From Oscillospiraceae bacterium (GTDB lineage Bacteria; Bacillota; Clostridia; Oscillospirales; Oscillospiraceae): a stretch of DNA of 64,000 nt. Under the pieces are notes generated by a model. That model worked only from the letters and a program-made list of their open reading frames with translations, did no database searches and was not told the origin of the DNA. The translations under genes were made by a program, and so were the position numbers. The DNA lies in contig JAFTGD010000023.1 in assembly GCA_017458065.1 (NCBI GenBank), positions 35,722 through 99,721 on the forward strand, written 5' to 3'. Shown here one piece after another: positions 31,339-40,340 of the stretch; position 1 is the first letter of the stretch, and each line of letters opens with the position of its first letter.

Positions 31339-31779
31339 ATGGATTTCAGGAAAACAGATAACCGTTACTATCTACGCGTCGATCAGGATGAAGATATCCT
31401 GCCATCCATCCTGAAGGTCTGCGAGAGCGAGGGAATTCACTCAGCGACTTTCCATGGGATCGGTGCATTCGGGGAGGTCTGTGTCGCAACCTATATTCCG
31501 GCCAGGAACGATTTTCTCGACCATCAGAAAACCGGAATGCTGGAGTTGGTGTCCCTTGACGGCAATGTCAGCCATGACGCTGACGGCACGCTTCATGAAC
31601 ATACGCATGCGATGTTCTCCTATCTGGATGAAAACGGCGAAGTCGCCTTCTTCGGCGGCCACCTGAAAAAGGCGGTCGTCAGCTATACTGCAGAGCTTGT
31701 CATCGAGCCGGTACCCGGCGAAGGCATCGGACGCATGACCGATCCGCAAACCGGTATCACAGTATGGAAACTTTCTTAA
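31339..31779 (+). CDS. PPC/DUF296-domain protein
   Basis: This 146-residue protein is a single PPC (DUF296) domain: YLRVDQDEDILPSILKVCESEGIHSATFHGIGA, then HEHTHAMFSY and GGHLKKAVVSYTAELVIEP. Bacterial single-domain members form trimers with conserved histidines (His-x-His here) and are suspected metal- or ligand-binding proteins; their activity is not known. The close spacing to the nitroreductase and flavin-reductase genes (2 and 10 bases) suggests a shared role. Confidence 0.85.
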   Translation: MDFRKTDNRYYLRVDQDEDILPSILKVCESEGIHSATFHGIGAFGEVCVATYIPARNDFLDHQKTGMLELVSLDGNVSHDADGTLHEHTHAMFSYLDENGEVAFFGGHLKKAVVSYTAELVIEPVPGEGIGRMTDPQTGITVWKLS

Positions 31780-31789
31780 GAGTAAAATA

Positions 31790-32290
31790 ATGTACTTCAA
31801 AGAAAAGAAATACGACGTCTTTCAGATGTTCAACGACCGCTGGGCGCTCGCTACGGCGGGAATCATTGACGATTACAACACCATGACAATCGCCTGGGGC
31901 AGCATGGGCACGATCTGGGGGCCGCCGCATAAAGGCAAGCCCATCCTCACCATCTATGTTTCTCCGGCACGCTACACCCACAACTATTTGGAGAAGAACG
32001 ACTATTTCACAGTCAGCTTCTTTTCAGAGGAATTTCGCCGGGATCTGAGCATCTTAGGCAGCAAGTCCGGGCGGGATGGCGACAAGGTCGCGTTGACTTC
32101 CTTGACTCCTGTTTCCGTGGAGCACGGCGTGGACTTTGAGCAGGCGGAGCTGACTTTCGTGTGCAGAAAACTCTACTCCCACCAGTTTGAAAAGGAGCAG
32201 GTGCCGCAGGAAGTAGCCGACTGGATCTACACCCGCGTCCCGCCCCACACCATGTTTATCGGTGAAGTCGTGGATGTAATCGAGCGCTGA
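31790..32290 (+). CDS. Flavin reductase-like FMN-binding protein
   Basis: This 166-residue protein resembles the flavin-reductase/split-barrel family: NDRWALATAGIIDDYNTMTIAWGSMGTIWGPP (~10-40), then YVSPARYTHNYLEKNDYFTVSFFSEE. It likely supplies or binds reduced FMN for its neighbours. The gene ends at a clear terminator and is the last of the nitroreductase unit. Confidence 0.85.
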   Translation: MYFKEKKYDVFQMFNDRWALATAGIIDDYNTMTIAWGSMGTIWGPPHKGKPILTIYVSPARYTHNYLEKNDYFTVSFFSEEFRRDLSILGSKSGRDGDKVALTSLTPVSVEHGVDFEQAELTFVCRKLYSHQFEKEQVPQEVADWIYTRVPPHTMFIGEVVDVIER

Positions 32291-32304
32291 CAGAACATAG
32301 CGAA

Positions 32305-32340
32305 AGGACAGCTCCCTCGTTGAGAGCTGTCCTCTTTTAT
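32305..32340 (+). terminator. Rho-independent terminator
   Basis: AGGACAGCTC (32305-32314) and GAGCTGTCCT (32324-32333) form a 10-bp stem followed by CTTTTAT. It separates the flavin-reductase unit from the convergent peptide-transport operon, whose last stop is at 32340. Confidence 0.88.
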
Positions 32341-33299
32341 CATTTTTGCCAGCAGGCGGCCAGATGCCCTTTTCCCCGATCTGTCAGCGGCGGAACCTTC
32401 TGTCGGCATTTTTCTGTCGCATAGGGGCAGCGGGGCGCGAATTTGCAGCCTGCCGGGACATGGGCAGGATCCGGCACCTCGCCGGTGAGCTGTACGCGCG
32501 CGTTTAACCAATTGCTGTCCGGCTCGACCTTGGGAATGGCTGAGAACAGCGCCTTCGTGTAGGGGTGCATTGGATTTGAGTAAAGTTCTTCCGTGTCACT
32601 GAGCTCCACAATGGAGCCCAGATACAGGACCGCCACCCTGTCGGAGACAAGCCGCACCATCGTGAGATCGTGGGAGATCATCAGATAGGTCAGGCCCCGC
32701 TCTCTTTGCAGGCGCATCAGGAGATTCAGAATCTGCGCCTGGATCGACACGTCCAGCGCCGCGATTGGTTCATCGCAGGCGAGAAATTCCGGCTCCAGCG
32801 CGAGCGCCCTTGCAATACCGACGCGCTGCCGCTGGCCGCCCGAGAGTTCATGCGGAAAGCGGGCGGCAAACTCCGCTGTCAGGCCGACGGTCTCCAGCAA
32901 TTGTTTCACGAGTTTCCGGCGCTCCGCAGCGGTCTCAGAAAAATGCCGCCGTCGCCCCTCCTCCATGATCTCCGCTACGGTCATGCGTGGGTCGAGGCTT
33001 GCGTAGGGATCCTGAAAGATCATCTGATTGCGGCGGCGAAAGTCCGTGCGCTGGGCGCGGGTGAGGCTTTTGGTGTCCTGACCGTTCCAGAGGACACTAC
33101 CCTCTGTGGGTTCGTAAACGCCCAGCAGAGTCCGGGCGCAGGTTGTCTTGCCGCAGCCGGACTCGCCCACGAGGCTTAGCGTCTCGCCCTTATTGATGTC
33201 AAAGCTCACGCCGTCCAATGCCCGGACGGTGTTTTTCCCGCTTATAAAGTGCTTTGTCAGATCTTGAATCTGAAACAGCGTCTCACGCATCCCTGTCAC
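32340..33299 (-). CDS. oppF: Oligopeptide ABC transporter ATP-binding protein (OppF-like)
   Basis: This 319-residue ATPase has Walker [10 protein letters not shown], signature [15 protein letters not shown], Walker [15 protein letters not shown] and the C-terminal oligopeptide/dipeptide extension with cysteines ([17 protein letters not shown]) that in this family can hold a 4Fe-4S cluster. It overlaps the OppD-like gene by 17 bases. It is last in the operon. Confidence 0.92.
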   Translation of the reverse strand: MTGMRETLFQIQDLTKHFISGKNTVRALDGVSFDINKGETLSLVGESGCGKTTCARTLLGVYEPTEGSVLWNGQDTKSLTRAQRTDFRRRNQMIFQDPYASLDPRMTVAEIMEEGRRRHFSETAAERRKLVKQLLETVGLTAEFAARFPHELSGGQRQRVGIARALALEPEFLACDEPIAALDVSIQAQILNLLMRLQRERGLTYLMISHDLTMVRLVSDRVAVLYLGSIVELSDTEELYSNPMHPYTKALFSAIPKVEPDSNWLNARVQLTGEVPDPAHVPAGCKFAPRCPYATEKCRQKVPPLTDRGKGHLAACWQK

Positions 33300-34284
33300 C
33301 TTCCATTAAATCAACTTTTGGCGCCATGGGATGCCGCAGCCAGCAGCGGCAGCCTTCCGTCTCCTCCGGCATTTGCTTTTTGCAGATCGGCATGGCAAAA
33401 CGGCAACGGGCGGCAAAGGGACAGCCATTCAGCTCCAGGCGCAGGTCGGGCGGTGTACCCGGCAGCGCGGTGAGGGGCTGCCGCCGCTCCATATTCCGGC
33501 GCGGGATTGCTGTCAGGAGTGCCGCAGTGTACGGGTGCTTTGGCGCTTGAAAAATCTCTCTCGTTGTTCCGCGCTCAATGATCTGCCCGGCGTACATGAC
33601 CTGCACACGGTCGGCCACGCCTGCCACCAGGCCAAGATCGTGCGTAATGAGCAGCACGGACATATTGAGTTTCTTCTGCAATTTTAGCAGAAGCCCCAGG
33701 ATCTGGGCTTGCACGGTCACGTCGAGGGCGGTGGTCGGCTCGTCCGCGATCAGGAGCTTCGGATCACAGCTTAAGGCCATGGCGATCATGACGCGCTGGC
33801 GCTGCCCGCCCGAAAGCTCGTGGGGATAGCGCTTCAAAAGGCCTTCCGGGTCCGGCAGTTCAACAAGCGCAAGCAGTTCACAAGCCTTTTTCGCCGCCTC
33901 CCGTTTTCCCACCGCCTGATGAGCACGGACGGTCTCCATAATCTGATTGCCAACGGTCATGGTGGGGTTCAATGACGCCATCGCGTCCTGAAACACCATG
34001 CTGATCTCACTGCCGCGAATCCGATTCAGTTCCCGCTTGGGTAAGGTCAGCAGGTTTTTCCCTTTGTACAAGACGGCAGACGCCGACGACACCTTGGCAG
34101 AGCTGTGATCCAGCAGGCGCAGAATCGCTTTGGCCGTGACACTTTTGCCGCAGCCGGACTCGCCCACCATGGCAAGTGTCTCGCCCTCATAGACGGGAAA
34201 ACTCACGTCGCGCACGGCCTTTACTTCCCCATGATAGGCCGAGAAGGTGACGGACAGGTTTTTGACAGTTAACAGTTCTCTCAT
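33283..34284 (-). CDS. oppD: Oligopeptide ABC transporter ATP-binding protein (OppD-like)
   Basis: This 333-residue protein has Walker A GESGCGKSVTAKAI, signature [15 protein letters not shown], Walker B LLIADEPTTALDVT and the C-terminal oligopeptide domain (LELNGCPFAARCRFAMPIC). It pairs with the OppF-like ATPase. Its start lies 4 bases after the OppC-like stop. Confidence 0.92.
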   Translation of the reverse strand: MRELLTVKNLSVTFSAYHGEVKAVRDVSFPVYEGETLAMVGESGCGKSVTAKAILRLLDHSSAKVSSASAVLYKGKNLLTLPKRELNRIRGSEISMVFQDAMASLNPTMTVGNQIMETVRAHQAVGKREAAKKACELLALVELPDPEGLLKRYPHELSGGQRQRVMIAMALSCDPKLLIADEPTTALDVTVQAQILGLLLKLQKKLNMSVLLITHDLGLVAGVADRVQVMYAGQIIERGTTREIFQAPKHPYTAALLTAIPRRNMERRQPLTALPGTPPDLRLELNGCPFAARCRFAMPICKKQMPEETEGCRCWLRHPMAPKVDLMEGDRDA

Positions 34285-34288
34285 GTCC

Positions 34289-35206
34289 TCACCTCCTGAG
34301 ACGCGGGTCCAACGCGTCCCTCAGGCCGTCCCCCAGCAGGGTGAAGGCCAGCATGGTCAGGGCGATACCACCAGCGGGGAACAGGAGCTGCCAGGGATAG
34401 AACTGGAACATACTCTGCGCCGCGGCAGCCAATGCACCCCAACTCGTCTGCGGCGGCTGCACGCCGAGACCGACGTAGCTCAGAAAAGCCTCGCTGAAGA
34501 TAAAGCCGGGGATGCGGAAGGTGGTGTCCACGAGGATCACGCTCATGGTGTTGGGAATGAGGTGCCGCAGCACGATCTTTATAGGGGCTATGTCCATGAG
34601 TCGCGCCGCCATTATATACTCCGACTGGCTGATCCGGAGCATCTGACTACGCACGATTCGCGCCGTGGGGCACCAACCGGTAACCGTCATGGCAAAGATC
34701 ATCGTTGCAATACTCTTGCTGTCAATGACCACCGAAATCAAAAGGATGACCAGCAGGTTCGGCACACTGGAGAGAATGTCCACCGTGCGCATCATGAGAT
34801 TATCTGCCCTTCCGCCCAGGAGCGCGGCGATTCCGCCGTAGAAACTGCCGAGCACAATGACGATGGCGGCGCCCGCAAGGCCGATCAGAATGGAGGCCCG
34901 CCCGCCAAGGCAAACGCGGGTAAAGAGATCGCGGCCCATGCTGTCGGTGCCGAACCAATGCTCCGCATTTGGCGCCAGATTTCGCGCTCTGGCATTGGCG
35001 CGCTCAGCAGCGGGATAATCGCTTACCATCGGGCCGACGATCACCAGCAGCGTAAGGCAGAGCAGCAGGATCGCCGCCGCGACGGCGACTTTGTTTTTCT
35101 TGAAGCGGTTCCAGGCATCCCGCGCATAGGTCACGGGCTTTGTCGCCAGAAGCTCCTGTTCGGAGGCGGGAGAACCCCCCTCGATGATAAAATCCTCTGC
35201 TCTCAT
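34289..35206 (-). CDS. oppC: Oligopeptide ABC transporter permease (OppC-like)
   Basis: This 305-residue permease has the OppC N-terminal tail and first helix (NRFKKNKVAVAAAILLLCLTLLV), the GTDSMGRDLFTRVCLGGRASI motif and the EAA loop (IVLRHLIPNTMSVILV). It overlaps the OppB-like gene by 4 bases. Confidence 0.92.
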   Translation of the reverse strand: MRAEDFIIEGGSPASEQELLATKPVTYARDAWNRFKKNKVAVAAAILLLCLTLLVIVGPMVSDYPAAERANARARNLAPNAEHWFGTDSMGRDLFTRVCLGGRASILIGLAGAAIVIVLGSFYGGIAALLGGRADNLMMRTVDILSSVPNLLVILLISVVIDSKSIATMIFAMTVTGWCPTARIVRSQMLRISQSEYIMAARLMDIAPIKIVLRHLIPNTMSVILVDTTFRIPGFIFSEAFLSYVGLGVQPPQTSWGALAAAAQSMFQFYPWQLLFPAGGIALTMLAFTLLGDGLRDALDPRLRR

Positions 35207-36138
35207 GCTTTTACCCCCGTGCGTATTCTGGGATCAAGCAGCATCAGCAAAATGTCGGACAGCAGGATGGCGCAGACATAGACCCCGGTCAATACTACGT
35301 TCAGGCCGAGCACCACGAAGTAGTCCCGGTCGCTGATGGCGGAGATGAAATAGCGCCCCAGGCCGGGCAGCGCGAAGATGGACTCCACGATGAAGGAACC
35401 GGCAAAGATGCCGGCCACGCTGACGCAGAGCATGGTGACGCAGGGCAGCAGGGAGTTTCGCAGCATGTGCTTCATGACGATTCGCCCTTCGCTTAAACCC
35501 TTTGCCTCGGCTGTGAGGATGTAATCGGCGTTCACCACGTCCAGCATACTGGAGCGCATATACCGCGCGTAAGTGGCAAGCGGTCCCACGCACATGCAGA
35601 CGACCGGCAAAACCAGATATCGTGCGCCTTTGTAGCCCGTGGTCGGGAAGACCGGCCAGGTGACGCTTAAGGCGTATTGCAGGAGCGCCGCGATCACAAA
35701 CGTGGGGATCGTCGTCCCCAGCAGAGCCAGCACCATCACCGCCCGATCCGGCCAACGATCCCGATTCAGCGCGGCCAGAACCCCGCAGGCAAGCCCCAGC
35801 GTCACGCCGATGAGCAGCGCAATCCCGCCCACCAGGGCGGAAACGGGCGAATAGTTTGCCACGATATCCGCCACCTTGCGCCCCGGATAGCGCAGGGACT
35901 GACCGAGGTCGCCGGTCAAAAGCTGACGCAGGTACAGCAGATACTGTTTTCCCAGGGGCTGTTCAAAGCCGTAAGCAGCCAGATAGTTCTGCCGCGTTTC
36001 CTCCGGCAGATCCTGTACCATGGCGGTAATAGGATCGCCGGGGATCAAGTGCAGCAAAAAGAAAGTGATGGTCGTCACCGTGAGCATCACCAGTGCCATA
36101 TAAGCAATTCGCTTGAAGATGTACTTCAGCATAAGCAT
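35203..36138 (-). CDS. oppB: Oligopeptide ABC transporter permease (OppB-like)
   Basis: This 311-residue permease has the OppB/DppB features: YIFKRIAYMALVMLTVTTITFFLLHLIPGDP at the start, GLDQPLxxQYL-type sequence GFEQPLGKQYLLYL, and the EAA loop. It follows the binding-protein gene after a hairpin. Start could be M1 or M3. Confidence 0.92.
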   Translation of the reverse strand: MLMLKYIFKRIAYMALVMLTVTTITFFLLHLIPGDPITAMVQDLPEETRQNYLAAYGFEQPLGKQYLLYLRQLLTGDLGQSLRYPGRKVADIVANYSPVSALVGGIALLIGVTLGLACGVLAALNRDRWPDRAVMVLALLGTTIPTFVIAALLQYALSVTWPVFPTTGYKGARYLVLPVVCMCVGPLATYARYMRSSMLDVVNADYILTAEAKGLSEGRIVMKHMLRNSLLPCVTMLCVSVAGIFAGSFIVESIFALPGLGRYFISAISDRDYFVVLGLNVVLTGVYVCAILLSDILLMLLDPRIRTGVKA

Positions 36139-36149
36139 CCAACTTTCAA

Positions 36150-36179
36150 AAGCCGGTGCAGATGCGTCTGCACCGGCTT
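36150..36179 (-). terminator. Intercistronic hairpin between binding-protein and permease genes
   Basis: A 13-bp perfect stem (AAGCCGGTGCAGA with complement, TGCG loop) follows the binding-protein stop and ends in TTTTG on the minus strand. Partial termination or 3'-end protection here would give more binding protein than membrane components. Confidence 0.7.
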
Positions 36180-36191
36180 GATTCCATATGG

Positions 36192-37775
36192 TTATTGATG
36201 GATAAAGAAGGTCTTCATCCCGGTGGTGTCAAAGGGATTGGTGGGAATGCCGCCAACGTAGTCGTAGGCGTAGGTCCGGGTGGCGTTGTAGTAAGTCGGC
36301 GCGATAGCGGCGTCCAGGATGAGCAGCGCTTCCGCCTGCTGATACTTTGCAAGGCGCTCTGCGTCATCCATGCTGGCAGAGCCCTCGGCCACCAGCGCGC
36401 CATATTCGGCACTTGTCCAGCGGGATTGCCCACCGGTGGACCAGCGGCTGAGCTGAAATAGCGGCTCGTAGGTGCTGCCCCAGCCCACGCTGCCGATCTG
36501 ATACTCACCGGCGCGAATGCTGGCCAATGCGCTCTCGTTGAAGTCGATTTCAATCTTCACGCCCAGCGCATCCTCCCAGAGCTGCTGGTACAGCTCCGCA
36601 TAGCTGCGGCCTGTGGCGCTGGTGTCGCGCCAGGTGAATTTGAGAGTGAGCTTCGAGGGGTCAGCGCCGAGTCCGGCTTCCTCCATGCCCTCCAGAAGCA
36701 GGGCAGCGGGGTCAAAGTCCAGCAGCGCCAGAAGCGGCTCCTCTGTTGCCTCTCGGAAATTCACGCCGCCAACATAGCAGACTGTGGGGACAAGACCGTA
36801 AGCCGGGGTGCCGAGACCGCCGTTCGTGATGTCAATGATGAGCTCGCGGTCCAGCGCCAGCGACAGAGCCTGCCGGATTTTCGCGTTGGAGAGCACCGGG
36901 TCCTCGCAGTTGAAGACGAGCATACTGGTGCGGTCGGTGGTGATGTCGATGACGTAGAGATCGCTCCGCGTGTCAAACTTTGCGGCATACTCCGAGGTGC
37001 TCACCGAGGCGTAGTCCAGGGAACCGTTTTCAAGGGACGCCATCTGCGCGCTCTCGTCGGGGATGATCTGATCGGCAAAGCCGTCAAGCCGCACGTTCTC
37101 CGCGTCCCAGTACTGTTCGTTGCGGCTGAAGCGCAATTCGCTGTTGTGGACCCATGTGTCCAGCTTGAAGGGTCCGCAGGAAGAAACCGTCCCCGCTTCG
37201 CTGCCGTAGCTGTCGCCGGATGCCGCCACGTCGCTCTCACGGCAGGGGAAGATATCCACGGTGGATAAGAACGCGGGATTCGGCGCGTTCAGCGTGATGA
37301 CGAGCGTGCTATCGCCGGCTGCCTCAACGCCGATTTCATCGGTTCCGACCTCACCGTTGAACGCGGCCTCAAAGTTTACGATGCTGAAAAAGTCGCCGGC
37401 AAAGCTCCAGGCGTTTTTCGGATCGGCCTCGCGCCGGAGAGCATAGGCATAATCCGCCGCCGTGACCGGAGTCCTGTCGTCCCAGCGGTTTTCCCGCAGG
37501 GTGAAGGTGTAGGTCAGGCCGTCGTCCGACACTGTCCAGCTCTCCGCACCGGCCGGGGTGACAATGCCGTTTTCAATGCGAGTCAGAGGTTCGGTAATGG
37601 AGTGGAGGATGTTGCGGTCAACGATTCCCAGAAAGCGGGCGCAGTCCAGCGTGGAGGGATCGGAGGTGATGAGGGCATTGATCGTCTGCCCATCGGCACA
37701 GGCCCCCATGGAAACAGTGGAAAAGAGGCTCAGGACAAGCGTTAAAGTAAGGATCAGGCGGATGGTTTTTTTCAT
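36192..37775 (-). CDS. Oligopeptide/dipeptide ABC transporter substrate-binding protein
   Basis: This 527-residue SBP_bac_5 (OppA/DppA) family protein has a signal peptide (KKTIRLILTLTLVLSLFSTVSMGACA). Family motifs include SDDGLTYTFTLRENRWDDRTPVTAADYAYALRR and LVFNCEDPVLSNAKIRQALSLALDRE. Start at 37775 follows AAAGGAGCC; the longer frame upstream lacks a ribosome site. It lies 23 bases after the peptidase gene. Peptide ligands are likely. Confidence 0.9.
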   Translation of the reverse strand: MKKTIRLILTLTLVLSLFSTVSMGACADGQTINALITSDPSTLDCARFLGIVDRNILHSITEPLTRIENGIVTPAGAESWTVSDDGLTYTFTLRENRWDDRTPVTAADYAYALRREADPKNAWSFAGDFFSIVNFEAAFNGEVGTDEIGVEAAGDSTLVITLNAPNPAFLSTVDIFPCRESDVAASGDSYGSEAGTVSSCGPFKLDTWVHNSELRFSRNEQYWDAENVRLDGFADQIIPDESAQMASLENGSLDYASVSTSEYAAKFDTRSDLYVIDITTDRTSMLVFNCEDPVLSNAKIRQALSLALDRELIIDITNGGLGTPAYGLVPTVCYVGGVNFREATEEPLLALLDFDPAALLLEGMEEAGLGADPSKLTLKFTWRDTSATGRSYAELYQQLWEDALGVKIEIDFNESALASIRAGEYQIGSVGWGSTYEPLFQLSRWSTGGQSRWTSAEYGALVAEGSASMDDAERLAKYQQAEALLILDAAIAPTYYNATRTYAYDYVGGIPTNPFDTTGMKTFFIHQ

Positions 37776-37798
37776 GTTGGATGGCTCCTTTCGGGGGT

Positions 37799-38851
37799 TC
37801 AAAATCTTTCTTCTTTCGGCATGTACACCGGGTCTGGCAGCAGACTCAGTAAGTCCAGGTTCAAATATTCTTTTCGGACGACGGCGGAGAGCACATAGGC
37901 GTCAAACCAATCGTCTGTCATCACATAGTGCCCGTCTGGTCCGGTCTCGAGACCGTGGCTGTCCTGCACCTTCCAGCGCCCTTCGGACGCCCAGCCGTCA
38001 ATGCTCATCACATGGCAGGCATTGATCTGCCGGTAGGCGATGGCGTCCGCCTTGGAGAGTCGGCGCTTTCCGCTCAGATGGAGCTCTCCCTCTGCACGGC
38101 TGCTCTCCTGCCGGACGTCCGCGCCGACCACCACCTGCTCGCCGTCCCGGAGCTGCCGCAGGGTGCAGCGCCTGATCGCCTCCATATCAACGCTCATCAG
38201 CGTGAGGAACGGGTCGCGCCCGACCGGGTCATGCGTCTCATGGTATGCGCACGGACTCGGCCAGCGGGCGGAGGGATGGTGGATCAGCGTCACATAATCG
38301 GTCAGGTCAATGCCGCTGTTACGATAAAAACTTTGCGGCGTGAAAGTTTCGGCTCTGTACGAAAAGCTCTCTGGCGGCGCACCCAACGATTCCCGCAGAA
38401 TATCCATGATCTCCCGGAGGATCTCCGGCTTCTCCGCTTTTCCGTTTCGCAGTTCCCAGGCCCCCAGACGCAGGCGGGTGTTCAGCGCAAGGGTAAGCGG
38501 GATGCTGCTTTCCGTGGCTGCCGTGTCCGGCATTGCGGTAAGCGGGACCAGTCCGTGTTCATGAACGATGGAGGCAAAATAGCACCACTGGCCGACGGTG
38601 GAAATTGGTTCCCGCAGCATGGCGGAAAGCATCGGGGCTGAAAGGTCTTGTCCCCTGCTTGCCTCGATCTGCTCGAGAAAAGCGTTTGCCTTTCGCATCT
38701 GGTCAAAAAAGTAGATATAGTTTATAGACAGCGGCAGATTCAGCTTCTGTCGGAAGGGCGCCAGGGAGGCGTAGATCCAGCAGCGCCCGTTTTGCTTCTG
38801 GTCGCAGAGCAGGCCGGGAAAAAGGTCGATCTCAAATGAACGCTCCAGCAT
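37799..38851 (-). CDS. C1B-family cysteine peptidase (aminopeptidase C / bleomycin-hydrolase-like) with Asn-to-Asp change
   Basis: The 350 residues carry the C1B nucleophile motif QKQNGRCWIYAS (Cys24) and the C-terminal His280 (NACHVMSIDGW). The third triad residue, Asn in the family's VENSWG, is Asp297 here (VQDSHG). The protein is ~100 residues shorter than PepC, mainly at the N-terminus, where the usual ~70-residue lead is missing. ATG at 38851 overlaps the previous stop (ATGA). The Cys and His suggest it still cleaves or binds peptides. Linked to a peptide importer, it could process imported peptides. Confidence 0.78.
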   Translation of the reverse strand: MLERSFEIDLFPGLLCDQKQNGRCWIYASLAPFRQKLNLPLSINYIYFFDQMRKANAFLEQIEASRGQDLSAPMLSAMLREPISTVGQWCYFASIVHEHGLVPLTAMPDTAATESSIPLTLALNTRLRLGAWELRNGKAEKPEILREIMDILRESLGAPPESFSYRAETFTPQSFYRNSGIDLTDYVTLIHHPSARWPSPCAYHETHDPVGRDPFLTLMSVDMEAIRRCTLRQLRDGEQVVVGADVRQESSRAEGELHLSGKRRLSKADAIAYRQINACHVMSIDGWASEGRWKVQDSHGLETGPDGHYVMTDDWFDAYVLSAVVRKEYLNLDLLSLLPDPVYMPKEERF

Positions 38852-39471
38852 CATTCTCCAAGCCACTCGATGGCCTGCACGGGGCAGTTTTCAAAGCAGT
38901 TGCCGCACTGGAGGCAGTGTGCTTCGTCGATCACAAAGGGACTGCCCTCGGTAATGACCTGCTGGGGACAGACACTCTGGCAGGTGGCGCAGCCGATGCA
39001 GGCGTCCGAAATGCGATAGCCTTTCTTCTCGCGCGAAGCGCCTCTCACCTCAAAGAATTCCCGTGTGATGGGGTGGGTTTTCAGCGTGAAATATTCCATC
39101 GCGTAGGCCGGGATACGATACATCACGTCGATCTCCTTGGTCTCGCCGGGGTACACATTTTCAAGATAGGGGTAGACCTCATACATCCGCTTACGGCAGG
39201 CGAGCTGCTCCGCTTCCGGCACGCGCTCGGCCTTGCCGGTCAGGCGCACCATGTCGTTTGCCTGCTCGTCAAAGGCAATTACGGCAACATTCGGGTTTTT
39301 CTCCAGCTGTCGTGCAAAGGCTTTTCCGCGAGCGGTGAGAAACACCATCGTGCTGCCTTCAAAGTAGCGTGCGGAGATCACACGCACATGGGGACATGCG
39401 CTCTCGTCCACTGTGGCGATTTCCAGCGAGTCGATCTTCATCATCTTTTCCAGACATTTTTCATGCGTCAT
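38851..39471 (-). CDS. Pyridoxamine-phosphate-oxidase-like flavin protein with 2x[4Fe-4S] ferredoxin tail
   Basis: This 206-residue fusion starts with a PNPOx-like split barrel (~5-120, IATVDESACPHVRVISARYFEGSTMVFLTARGKAFARQL) and ends with a two-cluster ferredoxin (CIGCATCQSVCPQQ, CLQCGNCFENCPVQ; ~165-200). Such fusions probably pass electrons between ferredoxin clusters and bound flavin. It overlaps the nitroreductase gene by 4 bases and the peptidase gene at its stop. Substrate unknown. Confidence 0.85.
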   Translation of the reverse strand: MTHEKCLEKMMKIDSLEIATVDESACPHVRVISARYFEGSTMVFLTARGKAFARQLEKNPNVAVIAFDEQANDMVRLTGKAERVPEAEQLACRKRMYEVYPYLENVYPGETKEIDVMYRIPAYAMEYFTLKTHPITREFFEVRGASREKKGYRISDACIGCATCQSVCPQQVITEGSPFVIDEAHCLQCGNCFENCPVQAIEWLGE

Positions 39472-40340
39472 TTTTCTGCTCCTTCAAAAGTAAGTGTATA
39501 TACCTTCACCGGGTCGACTCTCCGTTGGGAGCCGCGGCGGTATCGGATTTCCGGATATCCCACGCCGACGATCAGTGGAGCGTAGTGGTTATCAGGGATT
39601 TGAAGCAGGGCGCGGATCTCCGGCATTGTAGCCAGAACACCCATCGGGAAGGAGATAATGGAGGAACCCAGGCCCCTTGCGGCGCACTGAAGATCCAACT
39701 GCGTGCAAGCCACCACCAGATCCAGCTCACACTCGCCCCGACCACGGGGGCCGTGGGGGATCACCAGGTGTGGAGCACCGCAGAAAAGCATGTCCGGACG
39801 CACCAGGCTCGTCCAGCGCTTCATGTCCCGGTAGACCTTTTCGCCGAACTCTGCGGGATAGACGCCCTCGGTCGCCAACTCCTCCATCCGGTCATAGACC
39901 AGCTTCCGGAGAAATTTGACCTGTTCCTTGTCGTCGATCACCGTATATTCCAGCAGCATGTGGTTGCCGCCGTTGGGGATGTTGCCCAGACGAGAGATCA
40001 TGTCGTAAAGGATCTCTTTCGGCACGTTCTTATCCAGATATCGCCGGCAAGTATGCCGATTGGCCAGCACAGCATCCAGCATGGGGGCGGCCTCGGCCGG
40101 GTTTGCGGGCGGCAGACTGTCCTCCGGTTTTTTCCCTAGGATACTGATCGCTCCCCTGGGGCAGACGGCCAGACAGTGTTCGCAGCGCCAGCAGCCATTC
40201 CATCCCAGAGTATCTACCTCCACGGTGGCGGCCTTGCGATCCTCATCCAGATACAGCAGCTGCCCGGGGCAAACCTTGGTACACAGCCCGCAGCCGATGC
40301 ATTTTTCTTTGTCCACCCGGAAGTTGGCAATGTTGTTCAT
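39468..40340 (-). CDS. Ferredoxin - nitroreductase fusion protein
   Basis: The 290 residues open with two 4Fe-4S motifs (CIGCGLCTKVCPG, CWRCEHCLAVCPRGAISI; ~11-60) and continue as a nitroreductase-type FMN domain (NRHTCRRYLDKNVPKEILYDMISRLGNIPNGGN). ATG 40340 has GGAGG nine bases upstream; a longer frame is not needed. It is second in the peptide operon and overlaps the radical-SAM-like remnant by 4 bases. Likely a ferredoxin-driven reductase of unknown substrate. Confidence 0.87.
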   Translation of the reverse strand: MNNIANFRVDKEKCIGCGLCTKVCPGQLLYLDEDRKAATVEVDTLGWNGCWRCEHCLAVCPRGAISILGKKPEDSLPPANPAEAAPMLDAVLANRHTCRRYLDKNVPKEILYDMISRLGNIPNGGNHMLLEYTVIDDKEQVKFLRKLVYDRMEELATEGVYPAEFGEKVYRDMKRWTSLVRPDMLFCGAPHLVIPHGPRGRGECELDLVVACTQLDLQCAARGLGSSIISFPMGVLATMPEIRALLQIPDNHYAPLIVGVGYPEIRYRRGSQRRVDPVKVYTLTFEGAEK

